Assembly (NCBI GenBank): GCA_016283745.1
Contig: JAEENM010000146.1
Location: 1 to 36,885 of the forward strand
From: Bacteroidales bacterium
GTDB taxonomy: Bacteria > Bacteroidota > Bacteroidia > Bacteroidales > P3
Direction: 5' to 3'
Length of the DNA: 36,885 nucleotides
The first letter of the stretch is position 1, and the number at the start of each line of letters is the position of its first letter. Below the pieces are notes generated by a model. That model did not search any database and was not told where the DNA came from. It worked only from the letters and a program-made list of their open reading frames with translations. Position numbers and translations under genes: made by a program. Positions 24,785 to 33,395 of this stretch are shown piece after piece.

Positions 24785-24864
24785 TGTCAGTATTTTGGTG
24801 ACATTTTTGCACCGCTTGTCGGAAATTTGGCGGCATAACAATGACGACGGGTGACATTTTGTCA
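24785..24864. promoter_or_regulatory. Paired TGTCA/TGACA inverted repeats upstream of groES
   Basis: TGTCA (24785-24789), 9 bp, TGACA (24799-24803), and TGACA (24852-24856), 3 bp, TGTCA (24860-24864). The GGTGACATTTT word occurs in closely similar form in both. They lie 73-152 bp upstream of groES and 174-253 bp before the LRR gene. A heat-shock operator is one possibility; nothing proves it. Confidence 0.35.
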
Positions 24865-24936
24865 GTGCTGGCAAGCGATAAGCGTCCCATTTTTTTTATG
24901 AATGTTAATTTCGTAGAATTGTTCGAAAAAAAAACT

Positions 24937-24944
24937 TATATTTG
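24937..24944 (+). promoter_or_regulatory. -7 box of the LRR gene
   Basis: TATATTTG matches TAnnTTTG. Since the transcript would start near 24952, the in-frame ATG at 24942 cannot be the start; the ATG at 25038 with its signal peptide is. Confidence 0.55.
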
Positions 24945-25037
24945 CAATGTCATTACACTTGTCGAGGCTTTACACCGACCATTTCAAAACACTATATATC
25001 AAATATTTGCAAAAACCACCAAATAAAACCAACAACC

Positions 25038-27446
25038 ATGACAAGAACATTTAAAAACATCGTCATTGCCGCATCCATGCTGCTTTTTGCCACAAATCTG
25101 CTGGCATACGATTTCCAATCCGGGGGTCTCTATTACACCATAACTTCGCCAAACACTGTGGAGGTTGTGCGCCATTCCAGCTACACGTATATCGACACCA
25201 TAACAATACCCGCCTCGGTAAGATACAACAACCGAAACCTCTCTGTAACCAGAATCGCCGATTCGGCTTTCTACGGTTGCACCGGCCTGCAGCGGGCCAC
25301 CCTCTGCAACACCATCACCAGCATCGGGGACTACGCTTTTTATATGTGTTCGAGTTTCAGTTCGGTGACAATCCCCGCATCCGTAATTACAATAGGCGAC
25401 AAGGCTTACGCCGGATGCAGATATCTACAGACGTTGTCGTTTGCCAGCGGGAGTTCCCTCACAAGCATAGGCGAGGAGGCCTTTTCGTCGTGCACCATTT
25501 CGTCAATATCGCTACCCAACTCGCTAGTAACCATCGGCAACGGCGCTTTCCGCGGAAACCCGATTACCACGCTGACAATTCCGAACAATGTCACAAGTAT
25601 TGGCGACGATGCCTTTCTGTCCTGCACCAGCCTTATGACCATCAATTTCGGCACCTCGTTGGTAAGCATCGGAAGTTACGCTTTCGGCAACTGTCGCAGC
25701 ATCACCACATTGACAATACCGAGCAACATAAGAAGAATCGGCAGTCAGGCTTTCTGGGGCTGCTCCAGTCTGAGCCGCGTGAACTACGGCGGCACCATAG
25801 CCCAGTGGTGCGGCATCTTTTTCGGCGACCATCTGGCCAATCCCACCACCCTAACCCACGCCCTGTATATCAACAACCAGAACATAACCAGCGTGTCGTT
25901 GTCCAACACCGTGGACACGATAGGACAATACTGTTTTTATTACGACACCTGCATCACTTCGGTAACCATCCCCGGTTCCGTGAAATATATCGGCAAATTC
26001 GCTTTCATGAACACCACACACCTTGCAAGCATGAATTTCACCGGCACCATAGCCCAATGGTGCGACATCATTTTCCAGAACAAGTATTCCAATCCATTGT
26101 TCCGCACCCACAACCTATATATGAACAGCCAACTTGTAACCAGTCTGGTGATACCCAACACCGTCGACACGATAAGAAACCACTGTTTCTACACCGACAC
26201 CAGCATCATCTCCATCACACTGCCGAATTCCACAAAGCATATCGGCGATTCCGCTTTCTACGGCTGTCCCAAATTCACCTCGCTCGACCTGCCCGACTCG
26301 CTGGTTACCTACGGCAGATGCGCTTTCGGCGGCTGCACGGGCCTCACCTCGATAGAGATACCAAGCACCGTGACATACGCCGGACCATACGGTTTTGCAG
26401 CCTGCACCGGGTTGACTTTCGTGCGTCTGATGGGTGCCAACACCTACTTTTTCGGCAACAGCCTTTTTACACTGTCCACCTCCCTACCCATTTATATACC
26501 CTGCGGCAGCCGAAACAATTACTCATCGTTGCTCGGTTCCTACACCAACCTTATCGAGGAGTTCCGTTTTACCTTTTCAGTAACGTCGCAAGACACTCTG
26601 CAGGGCACTGCGGCCACCGTTACACCTCCAACCTGCAGCAACTCCACATGGACAGTGCGTGCCACACCCGCCAGCGGATACAGATTTTCGCGCTGGAGCG
26701 ACGGCAACACGCAAAACCCGCGCAACCTGACAGTAACAAGAGACACCAGTCTTGTGGCTTATTTCGCAATAATCACCTATAATTTCAGCGTAGTGTCCGA
26801 AGACACCAACAAAGGCACTGTGATAATCACCACCCAGCCCACACAAGCCAATCCGCAAGCTTCTTTTGCCGCCGTGCCAAAAACAGGCTTCTCATTCACT
26901 CGCTGGAGCGACGGCAACACCCAGAACCCGCGCACCATAACCCTGACACAGGACACAGCACTGGTGGCTTATTTCGCTTCGACAAACCCACAGTGGTACA
27001 CCTTCAACGTTGTGTCCGAAGACACCAACAAAGGCACCGTTGTGATCACCACCCAGCCCACTCAAGCCAATCCGCAGGCCTCTTTTGCCGCTGTGCCAAA
27101 AACGGGATTCACCTTCGCCCGCTGGAGCGACGGCAACACCCAGAATCCGCGCACCATAACGGTGACACAGGACACCGTCATCATAGCCTACTTCTCAGCC
27201 AATCAAGGCATAGCTGTGGCTGAAAATGCCGACATTGCCATCTACCCCAACCCTGCAAGCGACAAATTCACCATCGAGGGATTGGAAGAAAACTCCGACA
27301 TATTCATTATCAATACTTTAGGTAGTATCGTAAAACATTTTGAAAACGTCAGCGAAACAACTACAATCAGCGTCGGCGACCTGCCCAAAGGTGTGTATAT
27401 GGTGCGGGCTGGCAACGCAGTGCGCAAGCTGATAATAGTGGAATGA
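25038..27446 (+). CDS. BspA-like leucine-rich-repeat surface protein, T9SS cargo
   Basis: 802 residues from the ATG at 25038, giving a good signal peptide (MTRTFKNIVIAASMLLFATN, cut near LLAYD). Residues about 40-500 are BspA/TpLRR-type repeats of about 23 residues (IADSAFYGCTGLQRATL, then TSIGDYAFYMCSSFSSVTIP, and so on). Residues about 515-715 are three InlB-B-like repeats of 70-73 residues, each with a KGTVIITTQP-type and a FxRWSDGNTQNPRTIT-type motif. A type A T9SS sorting domain of about 80 residues ends it (IAIYPNPASDKFTIEGLEEN to KLIIVE). BspA-like proteins bind host matrix or other bacteria; the ligand is unknown here. Confidence 0.92.
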   Translation: MTRTFKNIVIAASMLLFATNLLAYDFQSGGLYYTITSPNTVEVVRHSSYTYIDTITIPASVRYNNRNLSVTRIADSAFYGCTGLQRATLCNTITSIGDYAFYMCSSFSSVTIPASVITIGDKAYAGCRYLQTLSFASGSSLTSIGEEAFSSCTISSISLPNSLVTIGNGAFRGNPITTLTIPNNVTSIGDDAFLSCTSLMTINFGTSLVSIGSYAFGNCRSITTLTIPSNIRRIGSQAFWGCSSLSRVNYGGTIAQWCGIFFGDHLANPTTLTHALYINNQNITSVSLSNTVDTIGQYCFYYDTCITSVTIPGSVKYIGKFAFMNTTHLASMNFTGTIAQWCDIIFQNKYSNPLFRTHNLYMNSQLVTSLVIPNTVDTIRNHCFYTDTSIISITLPNSTKHIGDSAFYGCPKFTSLDLPDSLVTYGRCAFGGCTGLTSIEIPSTVTYAGPYGFAACTGLTFVRLMGANTYFFGNSLFTLSTSLPIYIPCGSRNNYSSLLGSYTNLIEEFRFTFSVTSQDTLQGTAATVTPPTCSNSTWTVRATPASGYRFSRWSDGNTQNPRNLTVTRDTSLVAYFAIITYNFSVVSEDTNKGTVIITTQPTQANPQASFAAVPKTGFSFTRWSDGNTQNPRTITLTQDTALVAYFASTNPQWYTFNVVSEDTNKGTVVITTQPTQANPQASFAAVPKTGFTFARWSDGNTQNPRTITVTQDTVIIAYFSANQGIAVAENADIAIYPNPASDKFTIEGLEENSDIFIINTLGSIVKHFENVSETTTISVGDLPKGVYMVRAGNAVRKLIIVE
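26793..27223 (+). repeat. Tandem 219-bp coding repeat within the LRR gene
   Basis: The second and third InlB-like repeats are near-identical at DNA level with a 219-bp (73-codon) step; for example the 20-base word from 26793 (GTGTCCGAAGACACCAACAA) recurs at 27012. The first repeat, about 26560-26770, is clearly more diverged. This suggests a recent internal duplication. Confidence 0.8.
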
Positions 27447-27466
27447 CGGCACAGGATTATTTTTCG

Positions 27467-27474
27467 TAATTTTG
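27467..27474 (+). promoter_or_regulatory. -7 box of the flavoprotein gene
   Basis: TAATTTTG ends 10 bp before the ATG at 27485. No TTTG lies at -33. If used, the mRNA leader would be only a few nucleotides. Confidence 0.5.
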
Positions 27475-27484
27475 CAAACTGATT

Positions 27485-28756
27485 ATGGAAAACCGATACG
27501 ATATAATAATAGCCGGCGCGGGTGCCGCCGGAATGATAGCCGCCATCGCCGCCTCCGACGGACAGCGCAAGATTCTGCTGGTGGAGAAGATGGATCAGCC
27601 TGGACGCAAACTGCGTATCACCGGTAAAGGTCGCTGCAACCTCACTAACACCGCCCCCATACGCGATTTCATAACCCACATAGCCCCCGACGGACGTTTT
27701 ATGCGCAACGCATTCTCGCTCTTTTTCAACACCGAGTTGATGGAGTTCTTCGAGAGTCGTGGCGTGCCTCTTGTGGTGGAACGCGGCAACCGTGTGTTCC
27801 CGAAAAGCGGCAAGTCGCTCGACATCTTTTTGGCAATGATCAAATCCATCGAGGCCGACCTCAACATCAAAGTACTGAAAAACAACAGAGTTACGGACAT
27901 CGTCACCTACGACGGCCATATCTCCGGCGTGGTGCTGCAAAACGGCGGACTGGTGCACTGCCGCAACCTTGTTATGGCCACGGGCGGATGCTCCTACCCT
28001 GCCACGGGCTCCACGGGCGACGGCTACAACCTGCTCCGAAAAGTGGGCCACTCGGTTTCCGAGCCTGTCCCCGCGCTGGTGCCGCTAGTGTGTGCCGAAA
28101 AAATCCCCGAAGAGCTGGTGGGTTTCACGCTGAAAAACGTGGAACTCAGCATCTGCCACTCCAGCGGAAAGAAAATCTGTAGCCATTTCGGCGAGATGAC
28201 CTTCACCCCCGACGGCATCGGCGGACCCATCACCCTATCGGCAAGCCGTGATGTGTCTCGAATTTTGCATGGAGGTGAGACGCTCACTGCCCGTATCGAC
28301 TTGAAACCCGCTTTGAATGAGGAGGTGCTGGACAAGAAACTCATCACCGACCTCAACGCCAACGGCACACGCATACTGAAAGACGCCATGCGGCTGTGGC
28401 TGCCTGCCGAGATTATACCATTCGCGCTAAGTAACATAAAGATAGAACATTACAAACGGCTGAACCAGATAAACGCCGCCGAACGCAGAAAACTCCTGCA
28501 ACTGCTTAAAGGACTGACGCTTACGATTACCGACACACGAGGTTTCGACGAAGCTATCATCACGCAGGGCGGAGTGTCGTGCAAGGAGGTGAATCCCAAG
28601 ACTTTCGAAAGCAAACTGGTGAAAGGACTCCATATCGTTGGCGAACTGCTCGACCTTGACGCCGACACCGGCGGATACAACTTGCAAATAGCCTTCTCAA
28701 GCGGATACGCGGCAGGAAAATTCGGAGTTCGGAACTCGGAAGTAATTGACAATTAA
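27485..28756 (+). CDS. BaiN/RdsA-type NAD(P)/FAD-dependent oxidoreductase (HI0933 family)
   Basis: 423 residues. The N-terminal FAD-binding motif is IIIAGAGAAGMIAA (residues 7-20) with VEKMDQPGRKLRITGKGRCN after it, a signature of the HI0933 family; ATGGCSYPATGSTGDGY at about 165-181 is the second. Relatives include BaiN, a bile acid-inducible flavoprotein, and others of unknown substrate, so no precise reaction is claimed. It is cytoplasmic. The last ~8 residues (VRNSEVIDN) come from repetitive sequence (an inverted GAGTTCGGAACTC and then ATTGACA heptads), so the true family C-terminus is probably near GYAAGKF. Its own -7 box is 10 bp upstream. Confidence 0.9.
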   Translation: MENRYDIIIAGAGAAGMIAAIAASDGQRKILLVEKMDQPGRKLRITGKGRCNLTNTAPIRDFITHIAPDGRFMRNAFSLFFNTELMEFFESRGVPLVVERGNRVFPKSGKSLDIFLAMIKSIEADLNIKVLKNNRVTDIVTYDGHISGVVLQNGGLVHCRNLVMATGGCSYPATGSTGDGYNLLRKVGHSVSEPVPALVPLVCAEKIPEELVGFTLKNVELSICHSSGKKICSHFGEMTFTPDGIGGPITLSASRDVSRILHGGETLTARIDLKPALNEEVLDKKLITDLNANGTRILKDAMRLWLPAEIIPFALSNIKIEHYKRLNQINAAERRKLLQLLKGLTLTITDTRGFDEAIITQGGVSCKEVNPKTFESKLVKGLHIVGELLDLDADTGGYNLQIAFSSGYAAGKFGVRNSEVIDN

Positions 28757-28790
28757 CAATTAACAATGTGCAATTGACAATTAGTTGTCA
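28748..28790. repeat. Degenerate 7-bp-period repeat after the flavoprotein gene
   Basis: ATTGACA, ATTAACA, ATTAACA, ATGTGCA, ATTGACA, ATTAGTT: six successive heptads that begin within the last codons of the flavoprotein gene. Confidence 0.8.
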
Positions 28791-28814
28791 GGGGGCAGGA
28801 TTCAGCGGTCAGAA

Positions 28815-28900
28815 TTGAGCCCCGTAGGGGTGAAGAAAAGTCCTGTGGACTTTTCGATAGCGACCAACGGGAGCGGATAAATAAGCCCTGAAAGGGCGAC
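28815..28900. repeat. Dispersed triloop-hairpin repeat, copy 3
   Basis: Mini-hairpins CCCC-GTA-GGGG (28820-28830), AAAAGTCC-TGT-GGACTTTT (28836-28854, a perfect 8-bp stem) and GCCCT-GAA-AGGGC (28885-28897). The complement aligns with copies 1 and 2 (GCTATC, A-run, hairpin, TTTTCTTCA). The stem bases differ between copies but stay paired. Confidence 0.65.
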
Positions 28901-28930
28901 AGAAACTATAAACTATAAATTGTAACCTAG

Positions 28931-30037
28931 TTAAAATTCAATGCCGAAGCGCAAGGCCATAAAGAGGGTGTTTTTGCCTTTTTCGCCAGTGTATTCCATG
29001 CCTGCCGGATTGATGATGTACTGCAAATCGGGTTGCAGGTAGAAACGTTCGCTGAAGGTGTATTTATAGGTCAGTTCGATGGCCGTCTCCTGCTCGTATT
29101 CATTGTCGAAAAGTGCTGTGGTGAAGCCCATTCCCATGGCGTCGTTGCCTTTTTTCGAGAAAACTCCGTTGAGGTTGATGCCCGCGGCAAAGTTGGCATA
29201 GTTTTCGTTGAACTTCTGGGGTTCGTAGGCAGCCATGGCAAAGGCTGTGAGACTGCGGCTGCCGCCTTTCCAAAACATCTGTTCCAAGGTGGCGTGCAGC
29301 TCGTAGCATTCCATGGCGGTTTGATAAATGGCCCCCAAGCGGTACGAGCCTTCGAGGCCGTCGCCGAAACTGGTGCCGAACACTAATTCCGACGAAACTA
29401 CCGCGCCTTTCTCTTTGGTGAAAGCCCACCGGATGTTGTGCGGATTGTCGTCGAAACTGTAAGGCACGTCGAAAACTCCCGTCTGCCATGTGAGCCAGTC
29501 GGTGATGCCCCACTCCACATTCAAGGCCCACGCCGTCATCGGGAAAACGGCTATGCCGTAGCTGTAGCCAAGCAATGCGTTGTATCCGAACGAGCTGTTG
29601 AGGTACAGCAGTGCCGCGTCGGTGTAGGCGTGCAGCGAAGGATAGTCGAGCAAGCCGCCCATAATTTGCACGTTGCCAAGCGTTTGACTGTAATACAGCG
29701 ACTGGAGCATGAAATAATCACCTGCCTCGATATTGTCGGCGGCCTGGTAGTCGCCCGTCAAAGTGATAGAAGGCGTGGCGCCGTGGGTTGAAGCTCCGCT
29801 CAGCACGAACTCGCCGCCTTTCCACCAGCCGGCCGCTTCGGTGCAGAAATTGACACCTATGCCGCCGTAGCCGAGGTAACCTGCGCCGTCCTTGATGCCG
29901 CCGCCCGCATTGCCAACAAAATCGCCGATGTACGAGGCGTTGAATGTGAAGGGACTCTCCTTCTCATTGTCGTTTTGCGCCACGGCCGAAATAATTACAA
30001 GAAGTGTAGAAGCCAGTGTAAGTATCTGTTTTGTCAT
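28931..30037 (-). CDS. OprB-like carbohydrate porin
   Basis: 368 residues. A signal peptide (to VAQ, about residue 21) is followed by many amphipathic strands with aromatic girdles and a terminal Phe (MALRFGIEF), which marks outer-membrane barrels. The opening FTFNASYIGDFVGNAGGGIK and WKGGEFVLSGASTHGATPSI are OprB-family features. OprB porins pass sugars across the outer membrane. The gene is monocistronic with its own full promoter (30084-30115). The triloop repeat lies just after its stop. The sugar is not visible. Confidence 0.85.
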   Translation of the reverse strand: MTKQILTLASTLLVIISAVAQNDNEKESPFTFNASYIGDFVGNAGGGIKDGAGYLGYGGIGVNFCTEAAGWWKGGEFVLSGASTHGATPSITLTGDYQAADNIEAGDYFMLQSLYYSQTLGNVQIMGGLLDYPSLHAYTDAALLYLNSSFGYNALLGYSYGIAVFPMTAWALNVEWGITDWLTWQTGVFDVPYSFDDNPHNIRWAFTKEKGAVVSSELVFGTSFGDGLEGSYRLGAIYQTAMECYELHATLEQMFWKGGSRSLTAFAMAAYEPQKFNENYANFAAGINLNGVFSKKGNDAMGMGFTTALFDNEYEQETAIELTYKYTFSERFYLQPDLQYIINPAGMEYTGEKGKNTLFMALRFGIEF

Positions 30038-30083
30038 TTGTTACGTGTATTATATTCCGATTGAAGGTGATTAATTCCTTTTG

Positions 30084-30115
30084 CAAAGATATGATTTTCC
30101 GAACAAATTTGCAAA
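30084..30115 (-). promoter_or_regulatory. Promoter of the porin gene
   Basis: On the minus strand TTTG (30112-30115), 20 bp, TATCTTTG (30084-30091), a full match, 46 bp before the ATG. Confidence 0.75.
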
Positions 30116-30170
30116 ACAATTCAAGTGCTTAAGTCAGACGTTGGTGGCTGTGCCTGCCGAATCCACGTCT

Positions 30171-31031
30171 TCACATCTTCTCAAAGATATAAAGGTATCC
30201 GGCGCAGGTGTTTTCGCGGAGGGAAAGAAGGATTCGTCCGTCGGGTAATATTTCATACGTGATGATGCTCGGACAGGGAATTGTCACGAGTGCGTTGGTG
30301 GCAACGCTTATCAGGTTAGAAACATCCATGTCGATAGTGATGGCGCGTGCCATTCCGGAGGTCTCACCGATACAGTCGCTCACACGGGTGTTTTGCAACC
30401 GATAGCTGCCCCGAGCCACCTCCTGTTCGTCCTTGTAGAAGACAAAAGTAGTGTCGCCGAAGGCCACAACCGCCTCTAAACCTGCGGATTGCGGAGTGCC
30501 GCCCATACCGTCAATTCCGGCACGTGTTTCCACCCAGCGCCAACGGTTTTCCAAAATATCGTCCTCAACAGCGACAAAATCCATTACATAACCGTCGGGG
30601 GCAGAGAGTGTTAGCCGATCGTCGGATGTAGCCACTCGGTTGGCAGAGAGTGCGTACAAGCAGAAAACATCTTGAGAGAGTCGGGCGGAGTCGGGTTGTG
30701 CGAAGGATAAGGCAATTTTGTCGTCCGAAAGTGTGTAAGTGCCTACAATGGCGTGGTATTCGCCGAAACCTTCCACTGTGCCGTCGGGGTGGAACAGCAG
30801 CCAGTCGCGGTCGAGGAGCGTCTGCTGGGGCAGCGGGGCATTGGTGTCGGAAGTGGAAATGCTTTGTAGTCGCCAGATGGTGCCGGTGAAGTCGGACGTT
30901 GTTACGGAGCTATGGGCATCGTTTGTTTCTTTGGTGCATGACGGGACAAGCAGTGCCAAAACCGCAAAAGCGACAATGGCCATTCCCGTTGACAAAGAGT
31001 GTGATATATTGTTTTCCAGTGTTTTAAGCAT
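30171..31031 (-). CDS. Lipoprotein with META/HslJ-like domain
   Basis: 286 residues. A long N-terminus, hydrophobic core and lipobox LLVPSC, then TKETND, acidic after the cysteine. Residues about 48-115 read GTIWRLQSISTS, FHPDGTVEGFGEYHAIVGTY and KIALSFA, which resemble META/HslJ or lipocalin-like beta domains. A second similar unit may follow at about 165-280 (NRWRWVETRAGIDG, then VVAFGDTTFVFYKDEQEVA). Function unknown, on the cell envelope. A TATCTTTG -7 box lies 25 bp upstream, so it has its own transcript; the gene ends 133 bp before the porin start. Confidence 0.75.
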   Translation of the reverse strand: MLKTLENNISHSLSTGMAIVAFAVLALLVPSCTKETNDAHSSVTTSDFTGTIWRLQSISTSDTNAPLPQQTLLDRDWLLFHPDGTVEGFGEYHAIVGTYTLSDDKIALSFAQPDSARLSQDVFCLYALSANRVATSDDRLTLSAPDGYVMDFVAVEDDILENRWRWVETRAGIDGMGGTPQSAGLEAVVAFGDTTFVFYKDEQEVARGSYRLQNTRVSDCIGETSGMARAITIDMDVSNLISVATNALVTIPCPSIITYEILPDGRILLSLRENTCAGYLYIFEKM

Positions 31032-31056
31032 CTAATCAAGCTATGTTTTACATCGT

Positions 31057-31064
31057 CAAAGATA
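31057..31064 (-). promoter_or_regulatory. -7 box of the META-like lipoprotein gene
   Basis: TATCTTTG on the minus strand, 25 bp before the ATG; no exact -33 TTTG. Confidence 0.5.
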
Positions 31065-31118
31065 CGAAAAAAGTAGAAACCGCACACCCTACCGTTCAAT
31101 TTTTGCACGTTTTTGATA

Positions 31119-31152
31119 AAAAAACGCCGCACGGAGCTGTCCGCACGGCGTT
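31119..31152 (-). terminator. Terminator of the LytTR-linked envelope operon
   Basis: AACGCCG pairs with CGGCGTT with an inner CGGA/TCCG stem; on the minus strand it ends in a seven-T run. It closes the four-gene operon that starts at 33992. Confidence 0.85.
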
Positions 31153-31174
31153 AAAGTGTTGGAGCCTTGTCAAT

Positions 31175-31561
31175 TTAGGGAATTGAAATCGAGTAGGTGC
31201 TGCCACAGCCGGCGTACTGTGTGCGTGTGCCCGTGGTGGGATAAAACAGATAGCCGCTGTTTTGCGAGTAATAAATGGAGTAGGTAACGTCGCAACTAAC
31301 TATGAAACTGCGTGTTTCCTTGCCCTGAAGCACATATTCGCGGCTGTCGTCGGTGCTGGTGTTTGTGATGGTGATAGTGTAGGGATTGTTGCTGGTGCAG
31401 GTGATTTGCAGCACGGCATTGCGCGAGGTGCCGTGGTCGCCGCTGGAGATACCGGTGTCGATGTCGGCGGCAATTTCGTCGAGGTCCTTGCTGCACGAGG
31501 TGAAAGTGGCCATTGCCACTGCCATTGCCATAACTGTGATGGCGGAAATTAGTTTTTTCAT
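31175..31561 (-). CDS. Small surface-type lipoprotein
   Basis: 128 residues. Signal peptide with lipobox FTSC, then SKDLDEIAADID; the Lys-Asp-x-Asp-Glu after the cysteine fits the surface-export signal. The mature part is Ser/Thr/Tyr-rich with likely beta strands (VLQITCTSNNPYTITITNTS, then SFIVSCDVTYSIYY) and several Cys. No family is recognised. It is the last gene of the operon, 43 bp after the PKD lipoprotein, and is followed by a strong terminator. Confidence 0.8.
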   Translation of the reverse strand: MKKLISAITVMAMAVAMATFTSCSKDLDEIAADIDTGISSGDHGTSRNAVLQITCTSNNPYTITITNTSTDDSREYVLQGKETRSFIVSCDVTYSIYYSQNSGYLFYPTTGTRTQYAGCGSTYSISIP

Positions 31562-31604
31562 GGGTTGAGAGATTTTAAAATTATATTATTATTACGAATC
31601 ACTT

Positions 31605-32381
31605 TTAGCTCCAAGAAATATATATTTTGAAGGAAAAACCGCCTCCATAGAGCGAAAGCACCGAACCATGGTCGCTGGAACGCCCCAAATCTACAAGATT
31701 GAATGAGCCGCCTCCCATTTCCACATTTTCGAGCGAATCCTCATCGTAGAAAGTTATCGTATAACTCATTGGCACAAACGACTGACCTACCGTAAAACTT
31801 GGAGACGTTGTTCCGCCATCATCGGGATGGATGCAATTATCTATCACCTCACTGGTAAACAAGACTGTACCAGATGCATATATTTTGAAGAAAATATCGG
31901 GGTGTTTGGTTGATGACGTAGCCCACTGATCCCACACATTGCCATTTTGACGCGACGGCCAATCTGTAACAACTATACGCGAGATATAGGCTCTGTAAGC
32001 ATCCACTCTTACGTCCTTTGTATAAGAATCCATGTCGTTATTGTTGTTATATGCATACAGTGTAACTGTTTTGGTACCAGGGGTTGAATAGCGATGCGTA
32101 GGCTCATACATTGTCGATGATGTGCCGTCGCCGAAATTCCACCTATAGTTTGTGGCATTGGATGATGAATTCAAGAAATTTATAGTTGTATTTGTAGTAA
32201 TATAAATACCGCCATCAACTAAAAAATAAGCCGACGGCCTCGTCTGTGTTCCGCCGCCACTATCTGAGCCGCTGCCACCGTCAGTATAGTTGTAATTTGG
32301 CTCGTCGTCTTTGGTGCAGGCGCTGAAAGCCAGGGCCGACGCCATCGCCACAAGGGCAAAAATTTTGAGTGTCTTTTTCAT
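31605..32381 (-). CDS. PKD-domain lipoprotein
   Basis: 258 residues from the ATG at 32381; an upstream in-frame ATG at 32405 gives a poor signal start. Lipobox AFSAC, then TKDDEPNYN, acidic after the cysteine. Residues about 50-125 are a PKD domain: YRWNFGDGTSSTMYEPTHRY, then STPGTKTVTLYAYN. A further C-terminal beta domain follows with no name. PKD domains mediate protein or glycan contacts on the surface. Third gene of the operon, 33 bp after the barrel protein. Confidence 0.85.
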   Translation of the reverse strand: MKKTLKIFALVAMASALAFSACTKDDEPNYNYTDGGSGSDSGGGTQTRPSAYFLVDGGIYITTNTTINFLNSSSNATNYRWNFGDGTSSTMYEPTHRYSTPGTKTVTLYAYNNNNDMDSYTKDVRVDAYRAYISRIVVTDWPSRQNGNVWDQWATSSTKHPDIFFKIYASGTVLFTSEVIDNCIHPDDGGTTSPSFTVGQSFVPMSYTITFYDEDSLENVEMGGGSFNLVDLGRSSDHGSVLSLYGGGFSFKIYISWS

Positions 32382-32414
32382 TGCTGTTTTATTTTTGATA
32401 TGCATTTTAAATTA

Positions 32415-33386
32415 TCATTCTCCAAATTTATAACCCACTTTCAGATAAAGCACCGGAATGGTTTTAGACGAATACCGCACCGTGTGGCTATGGTCGCCTG
32501 TGTAGTAGTTGTCGTAATACTCCTCACGTCTTTCCATGCTTTGGAACGACATAACACCCATATTAACAGTGATATGGTTTATCTCAGCTCCTACCGAAGC
32601 ATCAAGATGCACCTTGCCGCATTTGTTTCCGTTGTACCAGTCTCTTTTGCTGGAATATTCGTTTAACTCGAAACCTACCGCCAATCTTGCACCAAGTCTG
32701 AAATCGTCGTTGATAGGCAGAAAGCCCCTCGCTTCGAAATACATTGGCAGATACCAACCGGGGACATCTCTGTATGTTCTCCAGTCGGAGTAATCCGATG
32801 AGGAGTAAACATTGCCGTTGCCGAACAGGAACCCCATTCCGGCTCCAAGAAACAAGTAATTGTTCAAGCTAATGCCGGCGGAGGCGGAAGCTCCCGTGTA
32901 AAACGAATTGAACCCGCCAAAACCGCCAGAGCCGTCGTTGTTACTGAAAAGTGCCCCAACTCCTTCAGCGTAGGCGTTGAAATGCGGGTTGTCGAGGAAT
33001 TCAGATTGGCTGTAGTCGGCGGCGTAACCGTTGTTGTTGTAGTTAGGCTTGTTGCCGACATAGTTGTTGTTAACAGGACCGGTAACGTTCACGTTCACCG
33101 TGTTGCCGCTGTTGGTGTTAACTTTGGCATTGGGGTTCACCTTTTGGAAGAACTCCTCCTCGCCGCTTTCGTAAACGATCTTAGAGAGGTCTTTGGTGCT
33201 AAGCTCTGTGACGTTCTGTGAAGTACCGTTCTCTGTCCAGCGGTTGAAATAAACTTTGTCGCCCGAAAAACGTATGTTCTTGGCGTAGAAACTCTCGCCG
33301 TTGGCTAGGGTTATAATATCCTGTGCCTGCAGTGCCACGGTGGCGGCCACCATCAGGACCATTGTTATAAAAATTCTTTTTTTCAT
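32415..33386 (-). CDS. Outer-membrane beta-barrel protein
   Basis: 323 residues. Signal peptide to LQAQ (about residue 22). The first ~75 residues resemble the small domain DIITLANGESFYAKNIRFSG, then DLSKIVYESGEEEFF, common in Bacteroidota envelope proteins that combine it with a barrel. An Asn-rich linker leads to a barrel of eight or more strands with aromatic ends (PVLYLKVGYKFGE at the C-terminus). A structural or porin-like role is inferred. It lies 9 bp after the lipoprotein gene at 33396, in one operon. Confidence 0.8.
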   Translation of the reverse strand: MKKRIFITMVLMVAATVALQAQDIITLANGESFYAKNIRFSGDKVYFNRWTENGTSQNVTELSTKDLSKIVYESGEEEFFQKVNPNAKVNTNSGNTVNVNVTGPVNNNYVGNKPNYNNNGYAADYSQSEFLDNPHFNAYAEGVGALFSNNDGSGGFGGFNSFYTGASASAGISLNNYLFLGAGMGFLFGNGNVYSSSDYSDWRTYRDVPGWYLPMYFEARGFLPINDDFRLGARLAVGFELNEYSSKRDWYNGNKCGKVHLDASVGAEINHITVNMGVMSFQSMERREEYYDNYYTGDHSHTVRYSSKTIPVLYLKVGYKFGE

Positions 33387-33395
33387 TGCAAAAAA

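Larger units (their letters stand above)
24713..25037. other. Divergent intergenic region between groES and the LRR gene
   Basis: 325 bp with the TGTCA/TGACA repeats and a -7 box for the LRR gene. No gene is supported. Confidence 0.6.
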
